A stretch of DNA of 64,000 nt, taken from NCBI GenBank assembly GCA_034620365.1, contig JAQGEQ010000237.1, positions 206,001 to 270,000 of the forward strand, read 5' to 3'. Shown piece after piece: positions 1 to 13,100 of this stretch (the first letter of the stretch is position 1; each line of letters begins with the position of its first letter). This stretch comes from Pegea sp. RAD2-039 (Eukaryota > Chordata > Thaliacea > Salpida > Salpidae). The notes below the pieces were generated by a model that saw only the letters and a program-made list of their open reading frames with translations, ran no database searches and was not told the origin of the DNA. Both the position numbers and the translations under genes were made by a program.

Positions 1-640
1 AAGTTTATTTCAATAAATTACAAATAAGTAACAATAAATTATAAAAGAATCAACTAAACTTCCGCTATTTGTTCCTCCAAGTTATAGCAAGAGAGATTAG
101 TACAAATATATACTAAAATACTTCCAGCTATATTAAAGAAGTATTTTAAAATCAAAACTTTACTTGTGAATATACAAAAGTAAACTGAACGTATTTTGCT
201 GAAATTAATTTCAGAAACTTCTGAATTTTAATCAGAAAAGCAGCTTTTATGTTTCAAGTTTTTCACTTTTGAAATACTGGATTTTGTATTTTTTATCACA
301 GAAACAAAATTTTCAAACAAACAACTTTAAAATTTTTGAATATCAGAGGATATAGGATTAATAATTTTGTTTAGTGATATAGAAACTTACTCATTTGCCT
401 AGAAAGTAATTTCATTTGTAATAAAACATGATTTTCGTTTTTATATTAGGACAAAAGAATAATTTTCATTTAAATTGATTTAATAAAAAATAACTGATAT
501 ATGGAATCAAGAAACCAAAGATAATCTAGAAAAAAAATATTTCTAACAAAGTTTTTAAAGAATGTTTAATTGACTATCTTTGTACTGAATTTTTCATTGG
601 TTCTATTTGAGATTACTTCATTCCTTAATTGTTTATTACA
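1..640. repeat. Left arm of a long inverted repeat
   Basis: Position 1 onward is the reverse complement, with scattered mismatches, of the sequence ending at 18041. The match runs through non-LINE sequence to about 640 here and about 17400 there, and continues into the 3' end of a LINE copy on both sides. The right arm ends about 110 bp before the importin beta start codon. The left arm starts at the window edge, so the true repeat may extend further left. No coding potential is seen. Confidence 0.85.
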
Positions 641-1082
641 ATAAATGCGAAGGATGGTGCCTGAAAAGAGTACCTCTCGCTAACACACATTCTCACATAA
701 CATCACTTACGTTAGAATAACAGAAAGGAAAAGATGTAACTCATCGCATTTGTTGGTCCTGTAATCATCTTACAGTGAACAGTTACATATAATTATAGTA
801 ATATTAAAAAAATGGAAAAAATTCACTGTTAAGAAATGGCAATGTTAGCAATATTATAACATTTCAACTTCTACTTGAACAACGCGAGTGATTCTGACAT
901 GACAATATCTGATGGCAGCTGGTTCCAAGTACTAATTGTGCTGAGGCCATGGTGGACATAAGACAATAGATGGTGCTCTATCAAATGACTGGTCATATGA
1001 TTGTGAATGATATGCTCTTGAGTTCTGCAGATAACTGAATTCAGCAAAACTGGTCTGTAGTTAAGTGCGGTGTTTCTAGTAT
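634..1082 (-). mobile_element. LINE 3' fragment with an internal deletion
   Basis: On the minus strand this begins with reverse-transcriptase coding sequence (the NYRP region, about 1082 down to 950). It then jumps near 945 directly into the LINE 3' end, matching the other copies in the window, and finishes in the shared tail around TGTGTGTTAGCGAGAGGT with an AATAAATG end near 634. The middle of the polymerase is missing. It is a dead copy. The clade cannot be named safely; a non-LTR element with a short A/T-rich tail is all that can be said. Confidence 0.75.
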
Positions 1083-2055
1083 AAAAAAAAAAGTATAAAA
1101 AATTACAGTTTAGAAATGACAATGTTGGCAATATTATAACGGTTCAACTTCTGCTTGAACAACGCGAGTGATTATTACATGACAATGTCTGATGGCAGCT
1201 GGTTCCATGTACTAATTGTGCGGTTTGAGAAAAAATTATTTTGATTAATGTACCAGGTGATATGGGCTTATTAAGATGTGATGTGTTTTGTTATATTTTA
1301 GAATCTTTTAGAATTGTCGTCTGAGTTGGTCAATTAAGTTGTGGATAATTTTAGAAATAAGAATTAAACTGCATTTAACTTGTCGAATTTCCAGAGTATC
1401 TAGATTGAGGTAGCTGAGACGATGTTTATAACTATAATAATTTATATTATGTTTCCTGCCAACTAATCTCGTAAATATTGCTTAAACATATACGATTTCT
1501 TCGATATCACTGAATTGACATGGCATCCATGTAGTAACATTGTATTCAAGAATTGGACGTACGTACAATTTGAAAAGATTGATAAAAAAGCATGAATACT
1601 TAGAATTAAAGGTCTTTCTAATAAGGTATACAAGATTGATTGACTTTGCAAAGATTATGGAAACATAATTGTGCCATTTTTTAGTCAAATGATAGAGTAA
1701 TGCCAAGACCTAGTACCGAAGATACTCGTTGAATAAAAATCCATTGGTGGGATATTGGTTCAAGGAATTTGCAGCTGGTCTGCGAGAAAAAGTTCAGACT
1801 TTTTTGGATGGATTCTGAGCTGCCAATTCGCAGACCAGTCTTCTACAATGTGCAGTGCAGTTTGAAGTTTTGAAGGATTACAAGATAATAGCTTGATATC
1901 ATCTGCAAACGTAAACACTCTGACATTATCTACTGCTACTATTCTTTTGATGAGGTCTTCGATGAGAATTAAAAAGAGAAGGTGATCCAGAACGGCTCCC
2001 TGAGGAACACCACTGATGATTTGACTAGGATTATTTGTCTTAAATTTAATCATAT
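1083..2055 (-). mobile_element. LINE reverse-transcriptase fragment, degraded
   Basis: The minus strand encodes the reverse-transcriptase core in broken frames: a SGVPQG motif and the FADD active-site variant of YADD (2053-1760), then the C-terminal conserved region (1706-1482) with the KLYVRPILEYN segment typical of non-LTR polymerases. The 3' end is interrupted at about 1083 by the neighbouring internally deleted LINE copy. It is truncated at the 5' side and frameshifted, so inactive. The same protein segments occur in the copy at 23360-24960. Confidence 0.8.
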
Positions 2056-2059
2056 AGTT

Positions 2060-3610
2060 TTTAATTGTCTTACTTTAAAGAAAGGTACCTCTATTTATCT
2101 TATATTTTTCTTTATTTATCTAAGATGATTTATTAAACTATTTTAAACAAAACAATTAAATAAATTGTACGAATTTCTATGTTTTATTTCCGATAAAAAT
2201 ATTTTTGACTTTTGTCTGTTTATTTCGTATTTACCAAAAAATGTCAAAATTCACTGTCCAAAATTTTATGATTTTTTAAACTGTTAAAAATTTATAGTTT
2301 TAAAAAAAAACTTTTTGGAAGCTAACGTCTTATGTCGTTACAAGTCGGAAGTTTTAATAAATAATTATGATTAATGAAAGATTTTTCAGACATTTATCAA
2401 AATATGAAAAGAATGTTTTAAAAGCATTCTACTTTGATATTATTAGCAAATGTTTTTATATAAAACTAAAATAAGTGGTTTTCTTGTATTAAACTTCAAT
2501 TGTGTATACCAATTTAAACTAAATTCTACAAACAGAGATGTAAAAAAATGTCTAGGATATTGTATTTAGAATTTATCTTGTTTACTTTTTACAAATTGCA
2601 CGTTTAATGGTTATAGTTAAATATATCTTGATTTATAGTAAACAAAACTTTTATTAACTAAACAATTCAAATTTAATAGAGCTTTATTTTGCATATGATA
2701 AAAGAAGTACTTAAATTATTTTTTATATATACAGTAGAAATGCATGACCAAATAATATTGTACTCAACATAAAAGCATAGTAAGTCTGTAACATTTTTTA
2801 TGTTTTGTAAACATGAAATTTAAGAGAAAATTCACCAAAATCGAAAACAAACTAATTGTTAAACAAAACATAATCAGAACATAGTTAATAAAAACTGGTT
2901 TGTGAAGTACGTTACGCTTATTAGCAACTCAAGTATTAAACAAACATTCGTTCCAAAAAACGTTTTTTAAAGTGATTACTTACAAACCTAGATAATGCAA
3001 AAAAATATCATTGTTCCTATCCTCTAGTTCTAAATTCCTGATTATCATTGAATACTTTAATCTACATTCACTTTAAATACTTTTTAATTTTATTTGACTA
3101 TCCAGTTTGTTATTCAACTTATCATTTTATTTTTACACGTTTGTGAAATTAAGTATTAAACCAAATTTATAATAAATTTTACAGAAAACACTTTATATCA
3201 ATTTATAGATTATTAATAAATATTATGCTTTCTATCTTTTACACAGCAAATAAAAGCAATAACAATTTACTTTTAGATTTAAGTTGATGCAAGAAATAAA
3301 ACCATTTTTAATTCTATAAAAGTCACTTTATAAAGTTACTTAGATTTTAACTCAAAATGAAATTTAATATCTTTTTAATGATAATTATTTTTTCCTAAAA
3401 TCTATTTTAAAAATAAAGGTAAACACATAATAGTTTCAGGATTAATTTATCTGTATTAAAAATATATATGTGATAATTTTAGAATAAAAAAAATCTTTTG
3501 TTTTGCTTACAATTAATTTGCTATTGTTTGTTTTTTAATAAACAAAACTAATATATCTGATTTTCAAACAAAATTGTTTTGAAGAGTTTTAAATAAATAA
3601 ATTCTTGCTT
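2060..3610. other. Intergenic, no gene seen
   Basis: Very AT-rich sequence between the LINE fragments and ADAMTS-like gene 1. No convincing ORF, RNA gene or repeat was recognised. Confidence 0.6.
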
Positions 3611-3618
3611 TAGTTGAG

Positions 3619-3625
3619 TATAAAA
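3619..3625 (+). promoter_or_regulatory. TATA box of ADAMTS-like gene 1
   Basis: TATAAAA lies about 145 bp upstream of the ATG at 3765, which would leave a 5' UTR of about 110 nt. It fits the TATA-box architecture of the other secreted-protein genes in the window. Confidence 0.5.
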
Positions 3626-3764
3626 ACCAACATTTAATTAGTTGCAAGAAACTTAACTTATATTAGCAAATTTTTTGACCATATACAATTATTTTCAAAT
3701 CTATTTTAAGGTTTTGTTTTAGAACAAGCTCAAAATTAGATAGTTTTTTTGTTATAAGCTGAAG

Positions 3765-6700
3765 ATGGTAAAAGAATTATTTTTATGTATTTTATTTTGT
3801 ACATTTTTGGTGAGTCCTATCCTATTTTCAGTTTTATAAAAGCTTTAAAAAAATTATTTTTCAAAAAACACATTGTATTCCTAGATTATTTTGTTTAAAA
3901 TGTGATACGTTTTAACAAAAAATCTAACAAAAATTTCAGAATTTATCAACTCAGAGTTATCCTAGAAACGTGGCAACAAGTAAGTTTTTGTTGGTTTAAA
4001 TATTGTTCAAGTATTTAAATTTGCAGCAAGAAATGAAAGAGATGTACTTACACCAATTCAAGCGCATATTAAATTGGAAATAATAGCTGATTTTTCTGTT
4101 CAAAAGATGTACGCAGAAAATTTCCTTGAACCATACCTCAATGGTCTAATTGAAAAAGTGACAAAAATATTCTTTATTCTGCAATGAATTAACTTTTTCA
4201 TTCAGGTCAATGATATTTTTCATCATTTTTCTTTCTGGAGAGAGAAAATCAAAATCAAGTTGTACTTAAGACGTGTTCATTTGGTTAATCGACAAATGGT
4301 AGATCAGACTGTCTCTAAAATAATGTTTAAAATTAAACCATGTGACAGACTCAAGTATACACTAAAGAAAAGGATATAGATAAAACTCTTAAAATGGTGA
4401 GTAAAGTAAGAGAGCTTTTGCAAGGGCAAGGAGGGATTTATACCGATGCAACAATCTATTTAACACGAAACACATTTTGGAATGGCATAGGTAAATTGTT
4501 TAAACAATTCAAAATCTTTTATTTCATTCTTTTTGTAGAAAGATCATATTTCAGTTCTATGTGTAACTTGAGGAATTCAACTTCTGTTATAAGTGATGAA
4601 GGGAAAGTGACAATTAATTTAATTGTATACCAGATTGGAGTTTTGTGAGTTTATCAAGTTATTTGAGATAAAATTTCTCATTTACCTACCTATCTAGACT
4701 TGGAATATTTCATGAAGGTGAAGATCTTGTAACTGAAGATTGTGACCTACTTTATCAATATGGTATGATACTTTGGGCTGAGGATATATGCCCTTTTTCA
4801 GAATGCAAGTTAGCAACATGCAACTCAAAGAGTTTACGAGATTCTATCAGGCAAGCTTTCATTAAATTTTAATGTTTACTGGCTTCAAAAGTTTAAAAGA
4901 TTTTAGATTTATGAGTTACAATAAGTTAGGAAAATAGTTTTATCAGCCAAATTGTGTTTCAAAATAAGATTTTTATGATTAGGTTGGTTAGACTATAACT
5001 TATAGCTCAAATGGCGATAAAAATAAAAACTGAATAAGTTAAGATACCCTCTTATACTTGAAACCACTTCTACTAACGACATAATGCCAAAAAACCTTTG
5101 AAAACAAATTTACTAAAAACTCACGAAAAGTATGTTTTAAATTAAATCTTAACTAAATATAAGTTTTGTTTTAACATATCTAAAATTCCGAGAAAACTGA
5201 GGTGATATATCAAAAACTTGAAACAGATAGATTTTCAGAACTTGATAAACCTTAAAGTATTTTTGATATTTTAACCTCGTTGTGGTCTTACATGCATCTT
5301 TTATTCGTACAATCATTCATATTCATATCGTTTATGGATATAGACTTTTATTACAGTAGAAAGTACCATGTGCAGATTTACCTCCACGCTCTACAGTTTT
5401 TCTGAGTTGCTAATCATCGCTAATTAGACAGAATTACCAAAGCTTTTTAGCAATTTGAGGTTTCTCTCAAAATTCAATTTAGTAAATTTTTCGAAGCTAA
5501 ACTTTGAAAAGAATCTCATTTGTTTATCTATTATTAAAAAAATATAAACCGATTTTATTTATATATATTGTAAAAAATACTTTTTTTCTGATATGAATGA
5601 AGTTTAAACAGACTTTAAAAGTTTGTAAGCTCAAAATTATGTTAACTTTTTAAACCAATAATTTTACATTTTTGTATTCCTATCTATTAACATTATCACT
5701 AAACCAAAATGACATTTCCTTATAAGGAAGAACTAAGTACATAAGGTTGATTACACAGTAACATTCTGTCTATCATTTGATTTGTCATAATAATTATATA
5801 CCACTCGTAACTATCAAACTATGTTCTCTAAAGTCGCTTTGGGTGCCTTGCAAGTATTCCTGTGTTCGTTCCTGGACCAGCTAACTTGATTCCTGGCTCA
5901 ACATTATCACTCGATCGACAATGCAAACTAACTTTTAATCGAAATTACGTTGCAACTCCTATAGTAAGTCATGTGATTTTCATGTGTGTGTAGTTAAATC
6001 CTATATTTTAGAAAAATGCTTTTGATGAGTGTAGAAATCTTTACTGCGTTAAAAAAAGCCAATTGTCTCAATGGAGAACTAAAAGTAAAACATATTTTCA
6101 AGGATATTTAGATGGTACATCCTGTAGTCAAAAAAACGTAAGTAGTTCAATATTTCAAATCAGTTATTTAATAGATTATTTTTTAACAGACATCTTACTG
6201 GTGCATTAATAACAGATGTGTGCCAAGGACTAATATGGATCCTGTTGATGGTGGTTGGGGAATGTGGGGTAGTTGGTCCACTTGTTCTAAGACATGTGGC
6301 AAGTCGTTGAGAAAACGCTATCGTGAATGTATAAATCCAAGGTTTGTTGAAGATATTTGTACAACTTTTAAATCATTTTAAATTCAATATTTTTAGACCT
6401 GAAAATGGAGGAAGAATTTGTAATCCGTCAGAATATTTCAGTTTCGAATTTTGTGATGTTCCTGATTGTGAACCATCTGTTTATGGGTACCGAGAAGAAA
6501 TGTGTGCTGAGAAAGGAATGATTGCATCCGATGGTTTTTCATTTGATTCAGTGTTAGGTTTGTTTTGGTTTTAAATAGTTGTTGGTCTTTCCTACAATGT
6601 TTTGTGTAAAAACTATCTAGAAATTTTTTTGAAAATCTATATAGTCAAAACACAAAACAATTTTTTTCTGGAAGAACTTATCTACATATTTAAAGCTTAT

Positions 6701-8996
6701 GTCATTTATGGGTTTACATAAAACAAATTACTTGTTGATCTTTATTGATATTTTTAGTACCTATGAATATATTTTCTTTAATTATTTCCTTAAAACATCA
6801 AATATATATTTTTTAAATATCATGCTAACTATATTTACTATTGGAACATTTCTTTTACTACTTATAGTGAAAATACTACTTAAAGATTTGGTATAATGTA
6901 AAAAAAACAGATTTGCTTTATTTTTTAATTGTAAAGTTAATTTAATGAAGTTTACTTTTAAAAGTAATAGCGACGAGTTACTACAAAGACTTTAAATAGA
7001 TTATTTAGATCAGAACAGTTGATATTTAACAATTAAACATAAGTTCTGAAGTCTATTTTAATAAGAAATATCATTAAATCATTTCTTAATAGATAGAACC
7101 AATTGTCACTTGTTCTGCTATTCTGATAAATGTGGGAATAACCTTGTAACAACTTTTGAAAATGTTATGGATGGAGAACCCTGTTCATATGATGATTCAA
7201 ACAGCTTTTGTGTTGAAGGATTCTGCCATGTAAGATGATACAATCATTAAATTTGTTAAATTTTAATATTTCCAAATTCTCACTGAGTTTATAATACTTG
7301 TAGCATCCTCCTTGTGGCTTTAATGGCTCTGTGGCATTAGAAATGGATCGATGTGGAGTTTGTGGAGGAGACAACTCTACCTGTTATGAGATTCATCGTC
7401 TATTACAAGTCACCCGTAAAGAAGGCGACCCAGGTAAATAAGGATTTTTATCAATTTTTTAAAACTTTACTGCAAGATATTAAAAAAGGTTTTGAATTTT
7501 TTGAATTTTTCATTGTTCTACTGTTTCTAAATTAAAGTTGGTATAAAGTAATTTTACAAACTTTTAAAAAAGTTTAAAAAAAAATGTTTTGTTCTTACAA
7601 CCAAAAGTCATAACACTATTTAGCTATTCAGAAGCTACTATCTGTAATAGCTTAAAATTTCTAATTCAAATTTTAGTTTAAGATGTTAATCAAGAAAATC
7701 CTAAGTTGAACACTTTACTAACATAATTTGTTATTTTGCTTCTTAAGTTATTAAATAGTAATATATAATGAATGAAATTATTGAAACGGAAATAAGTTTC
7801 TTTTCTTTTACAATGTTTACTTACAATATCTAAAAGCCTGTTGACTATTAAATAAAACCATTTAAAAAACTATTTAAAAAAGAAGAAGCAATAATGTTAT
7901 ATATTAAGTTCGTTTGGTAAGTGGCTTATGGCATTTTTTAAACAAACAATTATTCAGCTGATTTCTAGACATTCAAAAGGTTGGCCAAGTCTTTCAATAC
8001 ATTTACTTCTCTAATACTTAAATATGAAGCTTTATATGACATTAATCCTTTGATTAAAACTATCATAACAATTTATTTTGTAGATAAAACTCATCTTTAT
8101 AGCTTTCACCCTGACGTAAGACTCATAGACATCTATGAAGAAAAACGAAATGCATTCAATGCTAAAATAAGTAAGTTTATACTAACCCAATTATTTAATA
8201 AAAGGATAAGTGTTAAGAATTTTATTTTTTATAGGATTGACTGATACAGATAGTAATATCGTTTTAACAAATGATAAAAACTGTTCTAGTGAAGAAGAAG
8301 AAGAAGAAGAAGAAGAAAAAGATAAAGTAATTTCACAATTTAGTAAGAAGGTCTTATGGATCTATTCTCGCGTAATGGACATTGATTTCATTAAAACTAA
8401 AGGACCAACAACTGCAAATATGAAAGTTGAGGTAATTATGAAGATGAACAATTTAAAAAGTAATTTAACTTGATTTGTTTTAGGTTCTTTGGAAAGGCTA
8501 TGGAACAGTAAGATTTGCTTTCACATATATAGTACCTAGGAATTATGATAGATATGTTGAACTTGATAGAGAAAAAGTTACAAATTTTGGAATTTCAACC
8601 GAGGAAATAGAATTAGGTAAACTTGTAAGACTATTGTTTGCTAAAAATTAGTCTATTTACCGTTATAAAAATACAATTACTCGTTAGAAATTAAGTTTAA
8701 AGTTATTCAGATTTTTACATCATGCTTATTATCAAAATTCAAATTTTATAAAACGATTTTTTGATTTAGTTTTGAACTAAGATAATCAACTCTCTCGTTG
8801 ATCTAAATTTTAGCTGTTAAAGAAATTTTATGTTTAGATTTTTAACTGTACAGAAACAAATACCTTTTGAACATTGCCGGAGTAAAATGATAATTTTTAA
8901 TGATAAATCATTTTTATCTACATTTATCTATTTAATTTATGAAATTTAAAATTCTAAGAACATCTTATTTTTTTAGGTTTTCCATTTGAAAAGTGA
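3765..8996 (+). CDS. ADAMTS-like secreted protein 1 (pseudoprotease), 660 aa
   Basis: 17 exons: 3765-3809, 3940-3979, 4027-4157, 4206-4298, 4349-4490, 4539-4644, 4698-4850, 5834-5963, 6012-6137, 6190-6341, 6397-6557, 7093-7229, 7304-7433, 8084-8170, 8235-8431, 8484-8616, 8977-8996. The frame stays open and gives 660 residues. Order: signal peptide ([15 protein letters not shown]), almost no prodomain, reprolysin-like domain, ADAM-type cysteine-rich segment, one thrombospondin type 1 repeat ([17 protein letters not shown]), a second cysteine-rich segment ([13 protein letters not shown]) and a spacer with [11 protein letters not shown]. The zinc helix reads YQIGVLLGIFH instead of HExxHxxGxxH: the first two His and the Glu are lost, so catalysis is not expected. 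Intron 7 uses a GC donor at 4851. A run of Glu from a GAA microsatellite lies in exon 15. The likely role is a secreted matrix or host-protein binder; this is inference. Confidence 0.88.
8290..8320 (+). repeat. (GAA)n microsatellite inside exon 15
   Basis: A run of GAA codons encodes about nine consecutive Glu residues in the spacer domain of ADAMTS-like protein 1. The two paralogs have only one to three acidic residues here. This accounts for the longer exon (197 nt against 176). Confidence 0.9.
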
Positions 8997-8999
8997 TTT

Positions 9000-10190
9000 A
9001 AGGATTCTTGCATACATGAATATCTTATCAGCAGTAATAAGTTTCAACAGTTATATTTCAATTAATTCTCTGAGCCTTTTTTTAATTTATTAAATTATTT
9101 AAATAATTCTGATCTTACTTTCTTTTAGTTTATTATCATATTAAATACTTTTATTTATTTTCTGTATACCATTTTGGACGTTCTCTGAGCGTTTCTTTAC
9201 TGTCATTATGCTTGCTAACAGTATCGTTTTTTCTTACCTATTTTCAAACTTTATTCAATACTTTTCAATCCATTTATTATCAAAATTACTGTTTCCAATT
9301 CTTTAACTATAGTTTATTAAAATTTACCTAAAATAAATAATAAATAATTTCACTATTGCCTGGTGTATTGCAGCAGAAATATAGTTGAAATATTCCTTCT
9401 TCGTTTGTATTTTCTTAGTGTTTCTTATTAATATTTTTATCTAGACTGAGTTTAATAAACTTGCAAGAAGTGATGAGTAATAAACTCATATTTATACATA
9501 AAGCTTGTAATTCATAAATGACTATATGTGACAAGTTTAAACTTTTTAAAGCTTACAAGCATTTAAGGTTTACTAAAAACTAATATATTTAATTTATTAT
9601 TTGTATTATTTAATTTATTTGGAATTTAGCTTATTAGGCTATGTAGTATCATTTTCTTTTCATTTTTGTAAAAATAACTTTTTTTTAATACACATCATTT
9701 TAAAGCCTGTAACCAACGACTAGATTTGTAATTTTATTGTTTTAATCAACTAGTACAATAATTTAACAACTAAGCTTATTCAACACTAGAAAGTTTCTAA
9801 TAGTTAACTTATAAGAGATTCAACTATTTATTATTCAATTTTGAGTTTTATTTTTCATTTAATTATTGATATTTTGATTTGTAAAACAAATCAATGGTAT
9901 TAAAATTTGCTTTTCCTGTTTATTTTGATAAATAAAAATACGTAAATTAGTTATTCGTGGTTTTATTTCACAGCAGAATACATTTACGCAGAAAAGAAAG
10001 TTTGTAATTGTTCATAAAATCCGATGATTAATTCTTAACCATCTAATTAGAAACCTGAAAAGCAATCATAAATTATAAAATTTTAACTTCTTACATGTAG
10101 TTTGAAAATTTCTAAAAAAATAAATCTTTATTTTCACATTAATAGAAAACGAAAACTGCCTCAAAAGATTTCTGCTTAAGGTAAATCTAT
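9000..10190. other. Intergenic between convergent ADAMTS-like genes
   Basis: AT-rich sequence between the stop of gene 1 and the stop of gene 2. It carries the 3' UTRs; nothing else is recognised. Confidence 0.6.
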
Positions 10191-10196
10191 CAAGGC

Positions 10197-13100
10197 TTAT
10201 TCTGCCAATAAAAAAGTATTACAAAACAGTAACTTATTCTAGACAGTCAGTGATTAACTTAAATTTCTAACTGACTGAATTTACCTCGTTCAGTTTCTTC
10301 TCCTCGATGTCTAAATTCTCCAACATTTTCGATATCACAGTCAATATGTGTATCATAACCAACAGGAGCTAGATAACTGACCTCAAAAGAAGTTAATCCA
10401 ACACCATTCCACAAAGTCTATTTAATTACTTCATTAGAAAATATCATAAATTAAAAAGCTTGAATTACATCAACTCTCATATTTGCAGTTGTAGGTCCTT
10501 TAGAGCCAAGATAGTCGACGTGATCAACACGAGCGTAATTCCATGAAACTCTTTTACTAATTAGTGAGATATATCCATCTTCCTCAGGGTTTGAACAAGT
10601 ATCATTATTCATCAAAGTGATATTACTATCTGTATCAGTTAAACCTGTAAGCAATTATAGTTGTTAAAAATCATCCTTTCATTCGAGTTATTGTAAGACT
10701 TACTCAACAAAATGGTGGTGAAATGGAAGTTTTCTTTGATTTTTATATCTCTTGCACCTGGACGGAAAGTATAAATATGAATCCTGTCTGCAAAACATAA
10801 TTTATTAAAAATCTGTTGTTAAAATCTTCAAAGAAATTTTAGAAAAATATTTAAGATTTCTAAGACAATATTCTTGTTAAAACATTATAAAATCATCCAA
10901 AATAATAAATTAATTTTAATTATAAACTATAATAAGTCTATATTAAACAAAAGAGTATTAAATTAATGATGTAAAAAGACTTAAAATTTGTTAGTTTATT
11001 TATCAATACAATTTCAAATTATACTTTAAGTCTTTATTAAATATCAAATTGTTTTTCCATCACAGATACAAATTCTAAAAAAGCATGAATTTAAACTGTA
11101 GAAACTTAGCTAAAAATTCTATAAAATTACTATTTGTGAAAAAGAATTTGTACTTTTTGTAAAAGTTTACGTAAACATTACTTAAAAAAAATTGTGTTTT
11201 AATTTAACAAATACTTTTAGCTGAAATTCAAAAAATATGCTCTTTTCTAGATTAAGTCTGGTAATATCAATATTATTAAGATACTATATCAAAAGTATAA
11301 TGAAATAAGTAATATATATTAATATAATAATTGTAAAAAATGCAATAAAAGAATAATTAGTCGTTTTGAAAGAATATAATAAAAGATAGAGATTTCTTTA
11401 AAAGCTTCTTTTTAAGAAAGAAAGTGTTGAATTTACGTAAGTATTCACTTAAACGCTTAGTTTTAATAAAAGAATTGTGGGAAGTACTAATAAAGATATA
11501 AAAGACGATTTATAACTATAAACATAGCTATAAATATAGCTCACTTGGATGTTCTTCATAACGTTTCACTTGTACTGTTCGTTTAACTTCATAACATGAA
11601 GAATTGTCGCCTCCACAAACACCACAACGATCTACAACTAAGGGTTGTGTCCCATTATACCCACAATTATGCGTCTATAACAGAATATACATTTAACAAA
11701 AGCAAGTTTAGTTTAGTTATTTGATTTTACATAGCAAGATCCGTCTACACAAAAGCTGTTCGGGGTGTCATAAGAACAAGGTTCACCGTCGATAACTTGA
11801 TCAAAGCTTGTTAAAGAATTTGATTCACATACATCGGTATTACAAAACAAGTAGCAGTTAGATCCATCTGCAAGCCAATAAATTGCAAATATTTTTAATT
11901 TTGAACATTTTTTTTTTATTTAAAAAGTAAAACTCGGATGCAAAGAAAATAATTTGCTGGTGAAAAAATAATTCATATAAAAAGTAACCAGAATTAAATA
12001 TTTAAAATATTGATGAAAAGTTTACTTAAAATTTACTAAAATATTTACAAATATTTCTTGAAACATTTTGATATTATTTTATAATATGTTTTAAAAAATA
12101 CAGAAATAAAAGGGCACAATAAACAAACCCTGTAATCCCTCTGTTGCAAATAACCCCTTTTCAGCACACATTTCTTCTCGGTACCCATACAGAGACGGTT
12201 CACAATCAGGAACATCACAAAATTCGAAATCGAAATATTCCGAAAGATTACAAAGTTGTCCTCCATTCTTAGGACTAAAAATATTGAATTGAATTTAAAA
12301 TGATTTAAAAGTTTTACTAATATCTTCAACAAACCTTGGATTTATACATTCACGATAACGTTTTCTCAACGACTTGCCACATGTCTTAGAACAATTGGAC
12401 CAGCTGCCCCACATTCCCCAGCCACCATCAACTGGTTTCATATTAGCCTTTAGCACACATTCATTCTCAATACACCAACGATTTTCCTGTATCAAGTTTA
12501 TCAGTTATTTGGCTAAACAAAAATTACAATGCTTCCAACTTTATTCTTAGTACAAGGTGTTCCATCTAAATATCCGTGATATTTTGATCTACGGTTAGAT
12601 CTCCAATTTTGTAGTTTTCTTTCTACAACACAGAAGAGAAAGTGGCATTGTTCAGGTGTATTACTCTGAAACAAAAAATTGAAAAATACTTATACTTGAA
12701 AGTTAGAAGACTTACTGCAGGACTGGTAACGTGGCTTGAGTTATAAGTTTCTCTGCATCGTTGGTTTAGTGACAAAGATAAGCGAGGAATTTCAGTTCTT
12801 TCAGGAATGAATTCAGGTTCGTTTACAATGCATCCAAAATGACTTAAAAAAATTATTGTGAGTGTAAACATTTTAAAATTAAACAATCACAAAAGCTTCA
12901 ACAAGATTAAATTTTCAATTTTTGATTTCTTATAATATATTATTTGAATATTTTCTTAAAGTCTAAACTCAAACTTAAGAAAAAATTTTTCAAATTATTT
13001 ATAGAATCACGATAAGAACATTTATTTTCTCTCAGAACTTTTATAGTAATGTGAAAAGTTTGAAATTCTTACAAACAAACTAACTTAGTTACTAAAACAA

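Noticed and set aside
4394..4648. Independent 84-codon gene starting at ATG 4394
   Set aside because: It is exon 5, a retained 48-bp intron and exon 6 of ADAMTS-like gene 1 read through in one frame.
12623..12886. Apparent small secreted protein starting with a hydrophobic leader on the minus strand
   Set aside because: The 'leader' is intron sequence next to a TTTTTAAG acceptor. The following codons are exon 8 of ADAMTS-like gene 2 and align with exon 8 of genes 1 and 3.
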